Shown here piece by piece: positions 17,765 to 26,391 of a stretch of 58,141 nt of DNA. A program made the position numbers and the translations under genes. Under the pieces are notes generated by a model, which searched no databases, had not been told where the DNA came from, and worked only from the letters and a program-made list of their open reading frames with translations. Each line of letters begins with the position of its first letter. Positions within the stretch are counted from its first letter, which is position 1. The DNA comes from Halieaceae bacterium (lineage in GTDB: Bacteria > Pseudomonadota > Gammaproteobacteria > Pseudomonadales > Halieaceae), in contig JADGEN010000013.1 in NCBI GenBank assembly GCA_016744355.1, positions 1-58,141 of the forward strand, given 5' to 3'.

Positions 17765-18862
17765 TCAGTCGCCATCAGAAAAATTAATGCCCAGATCTAG
17801 CTCAAGGCTGTCGGGGATTTCCCGCTTGAAATTGCCGTCCAGATAGCCGAGGCTGATCTCCAACATATCCACGTCGCGATCGGCAAGGGCCTGGCGAATC
17901 TGGGCGATGCTGTCTTCCACAGCGGCCACGGCATTCTGGTTACCGGTGGCTTCCATTACGTCGAATAGGCTGTCAGTCGTGTTCTCGTTGCCGTTCAGCA
18001 GTAGCTCCACCTCGTCGATGGCGGCTGTAATTGCCTCCCAGGCGTGCATGGAAATTTGTGCCGCGGTCACCACAACTCGCCTGGCCTGGAGGTAGTCCAA
18101 AAACTCCTGGTTAGATATCAGAATTTGACTGAGCGGCTCAGTACCGTCATCCAGTTGGCCATCAAGAAACAGTAAGCGGTAGGACAGATCCGAGTCTATG
18201 TGTTCTACCAACCAGCCTTGCTCCACATATCTGGCGCGCTGCACCAGCTCGCCTGACAAACCCTGTAACATTTCGCACTTGCGTGGCTGAAACAAATAGT
18301 CGGCGATCACGTCGGCCGGGGTGGTACTGTGCTCCGGTGTGCTGGTTTCGAATACTGCAGACTCCAACGCCAACAGGCCCACTCGCTGGAAGGTTTTGTT
18401 GCCGAAATAGGCGTCGTCCAAACTGTCACTGCCAGTGATGTCTGCCGCAATTTCGCTGCGCACCGTTTCAAGATAGTCGGTGCCGCGCAGGCGCAGTGAG
18501 TCGATAAAAGTATATTGCGGAAAAACGATATCGTCATTGAGCGGGCCAAAATTGTACAAAGACAAGCGAAACCACTGCACGAAGGCAGTGCGCCAGTCGT
18601 CTTGCATGGCACTCAGACTTTCCTCATCGGGACTATCGCAGAAGGTCGTAGCGGCAGCGTCCAGAGCCTCTGTATCCGCCAGGAAACGCTGCACAGAGGG
18701 CACGATGACATAGTCCACCGCTTGGTCAATAGCAGACTGTAAGCTAACTACGGGGTTAACCGGCAACTCTGGCTCGGGATCGCTACCTTTATCGTCACTG
18801 ACACATCCGGCAAGCAATACAGTTGCTCCAAGTAGCGACAGCAGTTTTCTGGCAAAACTCAT
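17765..18862 (-). CDS. Imelysin-like lipoprotein with degenerate GxHxxE motif
   Basis: 365 residues with a lipobox LLAGC (Cys 20). The helical body resembles the imelysin (Peptidase_M75/IrpA) family, including the NFGPLNDD and GTDYLE segments. Where functional imelysins have GxHxxE, this protein reads G162-L-L-A-L-E167, losing the His. It lies between a DUF1513 gene (31 bases) and the FecA-type receptor gene (14 bases) in one operon. Paired imelysins around a di-heme oxidoreductase are known from Pseudomonas-type iron loci. It may bind rather than process its partner or metal. Confidence 0.85.
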   Translation of the reverse strand: MSFARKLLSLLGATVLLAGCVSDDKGSDPEPELPVNPVVSLQSAIDQAVDYVIVPSVQRFLADTEALDAAATTFCDSPDEESLSAMQDDWRTAFVQWFRLSLYNFGPLNDDIVFPQYTFIDSLRLRGTDYLETVRSEIAADITGSDSLDDAYFGNKTFQRVGLLALESAVFETSTPEHSTTPADVIADYLFQPRKCEMLQGLSGELVQRARYVEQGWLVEHIDSDLSYRLLFLDGQLDDGTEPLSQILISNQEFLDYLQARRVVVTAAQISMHAWEAITAAIDEVELLLNGNENTTDSLFDVMEATGNQNAVAAVEDSIAQIRQALADRDVDMLEISLGYLDGNFKREIPDSLELDLGINFSDGD

Positions 18863-18893
18863 TGTTGTCCTCTATTCATAATAGCCGGCACAC

Positions 18894-20042
18894 TCACACG
18901 GGGTGAGTCACCAGCAGGTGATTGTCCCAGCGGTAGCCGGGTAGTTTAATGCGCCGCTCGCGTCGTTCTTTCAGGCTAACGGCATCCAGTTCGCGGAGCT
19001 CGCCAAATGAGTTGCTCAACACAAATGCGCGACTGGGCGAGCTCACAGCGATACCGCACACGTCCCGCAGGCGGTGATAGCCAGCCATTTCACCGCTATC
19101 GAGATTCCAAAACACGGCCAGGTTCCCGCGGGGACTGGCGAAACCGGCAATCCGACTGTCGTCACAAACGGCCACACTGCCGATGTAATCCTGCAGAGAA
19201 TCGGCTATCGCCGCCGGAGCATTGAGCAGGGTGAGCTGCTCTGCTGGCCTGTGGATGCCAGCCAATGGTACCGTCCGTTCGTGGCCGGTCGCCTCCCGCT
19301 GCAGTTGCATGGCAAACGCTACAGTTCCATCTGCCGCTACATCCAGATGGCGAATACTCGACTTGGATTCAGCTACCTGGTAGTCATCCAGCAGTGCACC
19401 GCTGGCGGCATCGATGTAGCTGAGACTGGAACGCATCGTAGCGAGATTGAGGGGCTTGCGGCCAGAATCCGGTCTGGTCAGGATACCGCTATTAGCAACC
19501 ACCAAAGTTTTACCGTCCGGTAGCAAGCGAATCTCGTGGGGACCGACGCCGTGGCTGGGCCAATCGTCCAGTACGGCATAACTATCGGCATCCCGCACTA
19601 CAACTCTTCCTTGCCCCGCAGCGATGTCCGCTTCGGTGGTGTAGAACACTGCGCCATCCAGGCTGAAACAACCATGGCCAAACAGATGGCGTCCAGGCGA
19701 GCAGGCAAACTGGCCGACGATTTCGCCTGTGGCCAGGTCGACTTCCAGTGCACGGGTTCCAGGGCGACGCGATACGGTAACCACCGAGCTGGCACGCCGG
19801 GCATGCTGTAACACCGCATGGCCGCGGAACCCGGTGAAGGTGCTATTTCCAATTGCCTTGCCAGGCTCTACCCAGCCGAGGCCAAAATTATCGAGCGAGT
19901 CCCCTTGGGCTGATACCCAACGCTCCGTACCTGTAACAGCTTGTCTGGCGAACCCGGGCATGGCAGCCATTAGCAAACCTCCGCCTAGACCGGCCAATAA
20001 ATGACGACGCTGCAGAAGGAGGGAAAGAGTGGTTTTGCTCAT
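18894..20042 (-). CDS. DUF1513 domain protein with Tat-like signal
   Basis: 382 residues. The N-terminus has LLQRRHLLAGLGGGLLMAA, a twin-arginine-like signal followed by a short hydrophobic core, so export in a folded state is likely. The body looks like a beta-propeller of the DUF1513 family, with repeated GHAV, GPHEIRLLPDGKTLVVAN and similar blade strands. DUF1513 proteins occur in the same operons as imelysin and DUF1111 di-heme proteins, where the role is unproven. The ATG overlaps the stop of the di-heme gene by four bases (ATGA). Confidence 0.87.
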   Translation of the reverse strand: MSKTTLSLLLQRRHLLAGLGGGLLMAAMPGFARQAVTGTERWVSAQGDSLDNFGLGWVEPGKAIGNSTFTGFRGHAVLQHARRASSVVTVSRRPGTRALEVDLATGEIVGQFACSPGRHLFGHGCFSLDGAVFYTTEADIAAGQGRVVVRDADSYAVLDDWPSHGVGPHEIRLLPDGKTLVVANSGILTRPDSGRKPLNLATMRSSLSYIDAASGALLDDYQVAESKSSIRHLDVAADGTVAFAMQLQREATGHERTVPLAGIHRPAEQLTLLNAPAAIADSLQDYIGSVAVCDDSRIAGFASPRGNLAVFWNLDSGEMAGYHRLRDVCGIAVSSPSRAFVLSNSFGELRELDAVSLKERRERRIKLPGYRWDNHLLVTHPV

Positions 20043-21526
20043 AGAGATTCCACGAAGGCGATCAATGCCTCTCGGTTGTATTTGCCCATCGAGGCGAAGG
20101 CTTGGCGCGCCGCTGTGCCTTCACCACCATGCCAAAGAATCGCCTCTTCAACACTGCGAGCACGGCCATCGTGCAGCAGGGTGGCCACACCATTCACTTT
20201 GGCGCTCAAGCCGATGCTCCACAGCGGAGGGGTACGCCACTCGCTACCGCTGGCGGCGTAGTCGGGTCGGCTATCCGCTAATCCGGGCCCCATGTCATGC
20301 AACATCAGGTCGGTGTAAGGCCATATGGTCTGCCCACCGAGATGAGCGAGGTCACCGCTGCGTGGCGCAGTGACATAACTGGGCTGATGGCAAGCGGCAC
20401 ACCCGGCGTTAAAAAAATATGTACGGCCCAGATCTGACTGGGCCGTCTGCTTGCGGCTTACGGGCACGCCAATATTACGGACGAATCCCACGGTAAGGGT
20501 AAGCAGGTGTTCGGGCAGTTCAAAGCCATCGGCGTCGTTGCCATTTGGCGTACGCTGGCAGCGACGCTGTAGTGCGGTACAGGGTTGCCCCGGAAATATC
20601 GGATTGGTAATGCCCAAGTCGCCCTGAAACGCCCCCGCGGTGGTAATTCGCAGGTTGGCGCGGTTAGCTTTCCAACCAAACCGTCCCGCTACCGTCACGC
20701 CTCGTTCGAAGTCCCATACCTGGCTTACCCGTCCGCTAATGCCGTCGTTATCTCTATCTTCGGGGTCGGCCAGGGCATTGATAGCGGCCTGATCAATAGA
20801 TTCCAGCAATCCCACGCCGTGAATGGCGGGTGCCGCACGCAGGCTGAATAGGACATTCGTATCGATAGGGCCGTAGCCCAATTCTTCCAGGCGCGGCCGG
20901 GGGGAGCGCAGTGTCACCGATTCACCATCATTGTAGACGACGGTTTTTTCCAGCCAATCCAGATAGATCCGCGCTTCGGGAGGAGCTTCGGGGTTAGTGG
21001 CTGGGTTCTTTGCCGGGATTTTTCCGCGCAGCTGGTGAGAGAGCGCTACCGCCTGGCCCTGCAGCTGATCACCGTAATTGGGTTCTGGCTTAGAGCCTCG
21101 CACTGTATCTTTCTCACCCGGTACGCTGAGCCGGAGAATAGCTGTGAAGATAGCCTCGTCACCCTTGTGTGGAACCGGCCCGCGGCCACCATTGATATGG
21201 CAACCAAGACAGGTACGTGCGTTGTAGAGCGGGCCCAGGCCATCCCGGGCATCGGTTGCAGTAGGGGCTTTTATCCAAGGCTGATTGGCCAGCGCCTTGC
21301 CTGCATGAAACAGCGGCCGCTGCGACTCAGGGAGGTTTGTAGCGGGTAATTCAAATGAGGCGAAAGGCGTAAACTTAACACTGCCTTCCCCACCGGGGAA
21401 TGCCTCAGAGGTTAAGCGGGCAGGTACAGCGTTGCCGGGTTCAGCGACGGTGGTACAGACACACAGCGCCAGTGCAGTGCCAGCTGCCGCAATAAAGTGA
21501 TGAAATATCTGTGATCTGATGGTCAT
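20039..21526 (-). CDS. Di-heme oxidoreductase, DUF1111 family (c-type cytochrome)
   Basis: 495 residues with two CxxCH heme-attachment motifs, C106-L-G-C-H110 and C376-A-A-C-H380, in the layout of the DUF1111 'thiol oxidoreductase' family. An N-terminal hydrophobic segment with an AEPG-type cleavage region directs it to the periplasm. The ATG at 21526 was preferred to the longer open frame because the signal starts there. It is the second gene of the imelysin operon and overlaps DUF1513 by four bases. It may adjust the redox state of iron delivered by the imelysins; this is inference from context. Confidence 0.92.
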   Translation of the reverse strand: MTIRSQIFHHFIAAAGTALALCVCTTVAEPGNAVPARLTSEAFPGGEGSVKFTPFASFELPATNLPESQRPLFHAGKALANQPWIKAPTATDARDGLGPLYNARTCLGCHINGGRGPVPHKGDEAIFTAILRLSVPGEKDTVRGSKPEPNYGDQLQGQAVALSHQLRGKIPAKNPATNPEAPPEARIYLDWLEKTVVYNDGESVTLRSPRPRLEELGYGPIDTNVLFSLRAAPAIHGVGLLESIDQAAINALADPEDRDNDGISGRVSQVWDFERGVTVAGRFGWKANRANLRITTAGAFQGDLGITNPIFPGQPCTALQRRCQRTPNGNDADGFELPEHLLTLTVGFVRNIGVPVSRKQTAQSDLGRTYFFNAGCAACHQPSYVTAPRSGDLAHLGGQTIWPYTDLMLHDMGPGLADSRPDYAASGSEWRTPPLWSIGLSAKVNGVATLLHDGRARSVEEAILWHGGEGTAARQAFASMGKYNREALIAFVESL

Positions 21527-21551
21527 TTTGACTACCGGGAAAACAGCGGAA

Positions 21552-21590
21552 GCCAGGCCAGCCACATCGTCTCGATGTGGCTGGCCTGGC
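21552..21590. repeat. Perfect 18-bp hairpin between imelysin and di-heme genes
   Basis: Bases 21552-21569 are the exact reverse complement of 21573-21590, with a three-base loop. It lies in the 88-base gap inside the operon. No T-run follows on the minus strand, so it is not a normal terminator. It may stabilise the upstream mRNA segment or attenuate the downstream genes. Confidence 0.8.
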
Positions 21591-21614
21591 CCCCGCAGGT
21601 ATAGGCTCTGGTTT

Positions 21615-23333
21615 TTAGCAGCCGCTATCGGGGCTTGTGGTGTCACACTCAGAAGCGTCTTTATCCACTACTTCAACCTCTACTGCGAGCTTTTCTGCCA
21701 GGGCCGCAATGGAACTTGACTGGACATTCAGGGATACAATGGCCTTGTAGATGGGGTTAGCCTTATTGCGATTATCATCCATGATTAGTACGTCAAACGG
21801 CATGCCGTTGCGAGCTGACTGATCCAGTTCATTGACGTTGACTGCAGTTTCACTCAGGCGCGAGTCCAGCTCAGCGGCTATATCCTGTAGTGATTCAACA
21901 CCCAACTCCTGTGCGTAGTCGTCAAAGCCAAAACCGTCTACGGCACGGCCGGTCTCATCGTCGATGCCGTCCAGATCGCTGTCGTAGCCGGCGTAAACGC
22001 CGTAAAAGCTGTTCGCCACGCCGCGGGAGTTCAATACTACGTCGCGGTGCGTGTTGTCGGAGAAGCAGGAATGCTCGTCTTCCTGGGAGTTTGAACTATA
22101 GGCGATTTGCATACGCTCACCCGCCAGTTCTCCTTCGGAGAGGGTTCCCATGCCGACCAAAATCTCTGTGATCCTGTCTATAGCCTCCTCAGTGCTGGCA
22201 AACGAGGTAAACTGGTCGCGGTAGTTTCCCTCCACGCCATCCACCCAGCCGTCTCTGACAAATTCAAGGTCCTCAACCAGTTTTTCAGCCACAACCTGTA
22301 GGTATGTGAGCCGACGGGAAGCCAGAGAGTCGCTGGTGAAATCCGTCAGTGGACGTTGGCCACCTGTGGCTATGTTGCCCGCGCCATTGGTTTTGACAGC
22401 CTCTTCCCGATCACTACCATTGGTGACCATGGCGTTGTCATTGAGGTCCTGACCCCACAGCATGAATTCGATGGCATGGTAGCCCGCAATCACGTCGTGC
22501 TCGTCACCAGCGGTGGCCGTGTTGGAGATCAATGCCTTGGTAATGGTGATAGAGGTGTCAGCAATAATGTTGAGTGCGGTGTCTGTACCGTCTACTTCCC
22601 CGCCGTCATTAATACCGATGCCGTTTTCGATAACACCAACCTGGTCATCGCCGAAATCTGGAGCGGCAGCGACCACGTAGTCTATCAGCGCTTCGCCCAG
22701 TGGCCAGGCATTGATATCGCCCTCCAGGCCATCTTCATCGGCGTAGTTACTGGAATCGATAGGACTGAGACGGAATCGATAGACTTCAGTTTGGCCATAG
22801 GGCTCCCTGGAAACCAGCCAGGCACGCTTGGCAGAATCGAGTCTGGCCTGACTCGGGTTGGCCGCAAAAGCACTAAGGGCTGATTGTAGGTCTTTGGCTG
22901 TGTCTACCGAGTCACTGTATGCCGCCAGGGCAATATTGGCATTGGTTTGCAGCAGTGCTTCCACACCGTCAGAGTCGTAGGGTACAAAGACGGGCTCCAG
23001 GAAGAACTCCTCGTCAGAGGAGAGGAAATTTAGCAGCGCAGTGTTGCCCACGAAGCCGCTGGTAGGTAAGGCGCAGGGCTTTTGACTTCCGCCACAAAAC
23101 CCTCGGTGTTGTTTTTTCCAACCTGTGAATTCATAACCCTCTGCAGGAATAGCGTTAAACGTCTCATCAAAATTGGTGTCGCTGACGTCAACGACACAGC
23201 TGCTACTTTCTGAACAGCTATAACTACCCGAGTCGGTAGTTATCGAGCCGCCTTCGGGTACTGTGATGGCGATTTTGCAGCCGCCTAAAAATGTTGTAGC
23301 TGCTATTACTGCAGCAAACGTGAATTGCTTCAT
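21615..23333 (-). CDS. Imelysin family lipoprotein with N-terminal InlB-like repeat domain
   Basis: 572 residues starting at an ATG preceded by AGGGGAG. A lipobox FLGGC (Cys 19) is followed by about 95 residues resembling a divergent InlB B-repeat (GGSITTDSGSYSC, FNAIPAEGYEFTGWKK) with four or more Cys. From about residue 120 comes an imelysin domain with the intact GxHxxE motif G284-Y-H286-A-I-E289. Imelysins are periplasmic or surface lipoproteins linked to iron acquisition and related to EfeO. It is the first gene of the operon, so it is closest to the divergent promoter with Fur-like sites. Confidence 0.88.
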   Translation of the reverse strand: MKQFTFAAVIAATTFLGGCKIAITVPEGGSITTDSGSYSCSESSSCVVDVSDTNFDETFNAIPAEGYEFTGWKKQHRGFCGGSQKPCALPTSGFVGNTALLNFLSSDEEFFLEPVFVPYDSDGVEALLQTNANIALAAYSDSVDTAKDLQSALSAFAANPSQARLDSAKRAWLVSREPYGQTEVYRFRLSPIDSSNYADEDGLEGDINAWPLGEALIDYVVAAAPDFGDDQVGVIENGIGINDGGEVDGTDTALNIIADTSITITKALISNTATAGDEHDVIAGYHAIEFMLWGQDLNDNAMVTNGSDREEAVKTNGAGNIATGGQRPLTDFTSDSLASRRLTYLQVVAEKLVEDLEFVRDGWVDGVEGNYRDQFTSFASTEEAIDRITEILVGMGTLSEGELAGERMQIAYSSNSQEDEHSCFSDNTHRDVVLNSRGVANSFYGVYAGYDSDLDGIDDETGRAVDGFGFDDYAQELGVESLQDIAAELDSRLSETAVNVNELDQSARNGMPFDVLIMDDNRNKANPIYKAIVSLNVQSSSIAALAEKLAVEVEVVDKDASECDTTSPDSGC

Positions 23334-23371
23334 AAGATAATCTCCCCTAATTTCTATCCAAGGTCGCAAAT

Positions 23372-23390
23372 AGTAATGATTCTTATTTAC
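23372..23390. promoter_or_regulatory. Fur-box-like site 1
   Basis: By hand alignment, 12 of 19 positions match the Fur consensus GATAATGATAATCATTATC, including AATGAT. It lies in the AT-rich region between divergent iron-linked genes. It also sits within an imperfect inverted repeat with TAGTAA and TTACTA arms. Confidence 0.4.
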
Positions 23391-23411
23391 TATTGCAATC
23401 GATTTACAATT

Positions 23412-23430
23412 GCAAATGATTATTATTGCG
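23412..23430. promoter_or_regulatory. Fur-box-like site 2
   Basis: GCAAATGATTATTATTGCG is an imperfect palindrome with about 12 of 19 matches to the Fur consensus by hand alignment. Together with site 1 it could control the imelysin operon and the divergent peroxidase gene. Confidence 0.42.
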
Positions 23431-23553
23431 ATTATTTTTGTGACATGGATAATGCACCTCGCGGTGCTGAGCAGAAAGCTTCATCGCAGCGTCATACTTA
23501 CATCTGGCAGTACGTCTACCGGCGTCGCGAACCATCAACACAGGGGAAATACA

Positions 23554-24855
23554 ATGCCTGGTGGCTTTTCTGGCAAAGCTCTTTTTTCACGAGTCTGCTT
23601 CTCTAGCACTCACTGCCTGCCCATACTAGTGATAGCGTTTATAGCCGCCTGTGGGGACAGTGGCAGCGGCACCCGTGTTACAACCCCGGGATCTACTCCT
23701 GAACCTACGCCAGACCCAGGGCCTTTATTCAGTACTGCTGAGGAGCTGGGTGAGAGTTTATTTTTCGACACGAACCTGTCACTTAACCGAACCCAGGCTT
23801 GCGCCACCTGCCACGACCCCGAGCGCGCCTTTACCGACAGTCGCCTGGATCCCAATGGCTTGCCACCTGCTTTCTCCGTGGGAGACGATGGCTTTTCCCA
23901 GGTCAGCCGCAACGTGCCTACAGCGGCCTACGCGTCGAGCACGCCGGCTTTTCAGTTTGGTAGCCACGTTAGGTTCAATAGCCAACAGCCGGATTACGAG
24001 GGCTATCTAGGCGGCCAGTTTCTGGACGGGCGCGCAACAGATCTCGAGAGCCAAGCCAAGGGGCCTCCACTTGGAGCCCTTGAAATGGGTATGCCGGATG
24101 AGGCCAGCGTGGTTGAGCGGCTGCAGGAAAATCCTGACTATGTGAAATCTTTCAAGGCAATATACGGCGACGAGGTATTCGATGATGTCGATGCAGCTTA
24201 CGATGCCATGGCGGGAAGTATTGCAGCCTTCGAACGAACTGATTTTTTCTCCAGCTTTGATTCCAAGTATGACAAGTCGTTGACAGGTGATTATGTTTAC
24301 GCACCCGATAGCAAGGCAGCCCTGGGCAAAGCACTGTTTTTCTCGCAGCAGTTTACCAACTGTGCAACCTGCCACCAGCTAGCTGCCAATGGCAACCGAA
24401 GCGAGGTATTCACTAATTTTGAGTACCATAATATTGGTACCCCGGTTAACGTGGAAGCTCGAATCGCTGGAAACATCTCTCTGGATGACCTCGATGAGGG
24501 CCTGTTCGGTCACCCCGATGTCGATGATCCGGCACAAATGGGTAAGTACCGGGTTCCCACACTACGCAATGTGGCTGTTACCGGCCCGTATATGAATAAC
24601 GGTGTGTTCCGGAAACTTGATACAGTCATCCGCTTTTATGATCAGTTTTTGACGGGGTCAGACAATTTTCTCAACCCTGAGACTGGAGCGCCCTGGCGAG
24701 AGCCGCCTTTCCCGAACACCATGAGCCTTGTCGAACTGGAGGATGGCGGCAAATTGAGTGAAAGTGATATCGAGGGGCTAGTTTGCTTTCTGCTCACACT
24801 TACCGACGAACGTTACGAACCGCTGATTGAGGAAGACAGCCTAGTCTGTGATTAG
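23554..24855 (+). CDS. Di-heme cytochrome c peroxidase / MauG family lipoprotein
   Basis: 433 residues with two c-type heme motifs, C83-A-T-C-H87 (in CHDPERAFTD) and C270-A-T-C-H274, the pattern of bacterial cytochrome c peroxidases and MauG. The hydrophobic N-terminus ends in FIAAC (Cys 33), suggesting a periplasm-facing lipoprotein, followed by a Pro/Thr linker. The ATG at 23554 has AGGGGAA upstream; the frame is open further upstream but without a signal. It is divergent from the imelysin operon across Fur-like sites, so a shared iron response is likely. The reaction could be peroxide reduction or oxidation of a partner protein. Confidence 0.9.
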   Translation: MPGGFSGKALFSRVCFSSTHCLPILVIAFIAACGDSGSGTRVTTPGSTPEPTPDPGPLFSTAEELGESLFFDTNLSLNRTQACATCHDPERAFTDSRLDPNGLPPAFSVGDDGFSQVSRNVPTAAYASSTPAFQFGSHVRFNSQQPDYEGYLGGQFLDGRATDLESQAKGPPLGALEMGMPDEASVVERLQENPDYVKSFKAIYGDEVFDDVDAAYDAMAGSIAAFERTDFFSSFDSKYDKSLTGDYVYAPDSKAALGKALFFSQQFTNCATCHQLAANGNRSEVFTNFEYHNIGTPVNVEARIAGNISLDDLDEGLFGHPDVDDPAQMGKYRVPTLRNVAVTGPYMNNGVFRKLDTVIRFYDQFLTGSDNFLNPETGAPWREPPFPNTMSLVELEDGGKLSESDIEGLVCFLLTLTDERYEPLIEEDSLVCD

Positions 24856-25076
24856 TCAGTCTTGGCTTTCCAGAGGGCATTACTTTTGAAGGACTGAGAT
24901 CAATAACTTACGGTCAAAGTGGCCGACTCCGAGAAAAAAACCTAAGCCCCTCAGAAACGGCGGTAATTCACAAATTCTTTAAACCATCGCTTGGGATAAC
25001 GTGGAAGACTTCTCGATACAGGAACGGGTATAAATTGGATACGATGCTTTCTTTATGCACCCGAGTGTTTCAACGA

Positions 25077-25829
25077 TTACGAGTCAAACAGGCGATAAGC
25101 CTTCAGCTGTGGTATCTGCTCACCCAGTTCATCTTCAAGCGCTCTGGCGCGTTCCATATCATCACACAACTGTGACGCTGTCTTTTCCAGTTCGTCGCCC
25201 ATGGTCTCGAGCTCTTCACCCATACGATCCATACGCTCACCGAATGCTTTCATGCTCTGCTCAAAGTCTTCATCCGAAGAGATTAGCACTTTGCCCAGCT
25301 CTACAAACAGAGAGCCCACTGACGCCATGACAATGTCTTCAATCTCTTCACTGAAATCTTCGTCGAATGCGCCATCCACATCAGTCAGGGAATTCACCTT
25401 GATAGTGTAAACACCACCGTCGGCGCTGCTGCTTTTCTCAAATTTCTCTCTGGCCATGGACAAGGCCTGGGTCGACTTTTCAACTGCTGCGCTGTTGTCT
25501 CCAAAAGCCGCGCTGAATGCCACCCGTATGGCTTCTTCTGCCACCGTCAGGGCATTGGAAACCAGGTTTATCCACTGCGGCACCATGGCAGCCACTTCGC
25601 CCGCATACTCTTCTGTCAGCTCTTTTTGCTGCTCGCTAAGGTCTACCGGAGCACCTTTAACCGTCAGGTCTCCGCCCTGCCTGATCTCATAGACAACGCC
25701 ATCTTTGTCAGAAACCTCCAAAAACTCTGAGCTCACACGAATATCGTAGTTCAGGTCTATGGTGCATTCGTTAGACATGGCCATCGAGGAGAAGAAAAGC
25801 CCGATAATCAGAATTGGCAAAAATTTCAT
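25077..25829 (-). CDS. DUF2884 (YggN-like) periplasmic protein
   Basis: 250 residues. A clean signal peptide ends at about SMAMS, followed by NECTIDLNYDIRVS, typical of the DUF2884/YggN family of unknown function. The C-terminal third is rich in Glu, Met and Lys and would form a long coiled coil (roughly residues 185-240). The ATG follows AGAGGCTCACC. The 221 bases between the convergent peroxidase-family gene and this gene hold nothing I can identify. Confidence 0.85.
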   Translation of the reverse strand: MKFLPILIIGLFFSSMAMSNECTIDLNYDIRVSSEFLEVSDKDGVVYEIRQGGDLTVKGAPVDLSEQQKELTEEYAGEVAAMVPQWINLVSNALTVAEEAIRVAFSAAFGDNSAAVEKSTQALSMAREKFEKSSSADGGVYTIKVNSLTDVDGAFDEDFSEEIEDIVMASVGSLFVELGKVLISSDEDFEQSMKAFGERMDRMGEELETMGDELEKTASQLCDDMERARALEDELGEQIPQLKAYRLFDS

Positions 25830-25995
25830 GGTGAGCCTCTATTCGCTGCAATCCGTAGTGATATGCTAAGATATAACACCATATCACAAAGATCAATTGA
25901 TTTTCTCTCTGCCTCTCGATAGGAAGCATTCTGGAAAAATAACCCAGATCGCGCTACCGTTGGAAACACACTTCTGTCCAAGCCGGAGAATAACA

Positions 25996-26391
25996 ATGAC
26001 ACACGCCTTAAAAATCGCCTGCGGGTTATTCGCTGCCCTAATGGCCATGCTCGGAATTCGCTGGTGGTTCGCCTTTGACGGTATTGCCGATGAATGGATA
26101 GTGCAAGCCCTGGGGCCCGTGGGTGTCAATAATCTCACCGCCGATATGGGCAGTTTGTTTTTTGGTACCGCACTGATGACGGCCCTGGGTTTGCGCAGTG
26201 GTAAATCAAACTGGCTACTGGCAGCAGCGCTACTGATGGCGGTTGCAGCAGCCGGTCGTCTTTATCTATATGCAACGGCAGGTTATTTACCGGCAACTCT
26301 GGTTTCGCTAGTGGTCGAAGTGGTGGCTTGCGCCCTTCTTATTGGAACCCACAGACGGATGTCTGACGAGCACGAAGTCAGGACGATTTAA
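25996..26391 (+). CDS. Small four-helix membrane protein, DUF4345-like
   Basis: 131 residues with four hydrophobic segments (about 5-20, 48-64, 74-94 and 98-118), an arrangement seen in DUF4345 proteins. The start at 25996 has CCGGAGAA upstream and gives a membrane helix immediately; an in-frame extension to 25897 has no support. The last 14 bases overlap the end of the convergent CoA-transferase gene. The function is unknown. Confidence 0.7.
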   Translation: MTHALKIACGLFAALMAMLGIRWWFAFDGIADEWIVQALGPVGVNNLTADMGSLFFGTALMTALGLRSGKSNWLLAAALLMAVAAAGRLYLYATAGYLPATLVSLVVEVVACALLIGTHRRMSDEHEVRTI

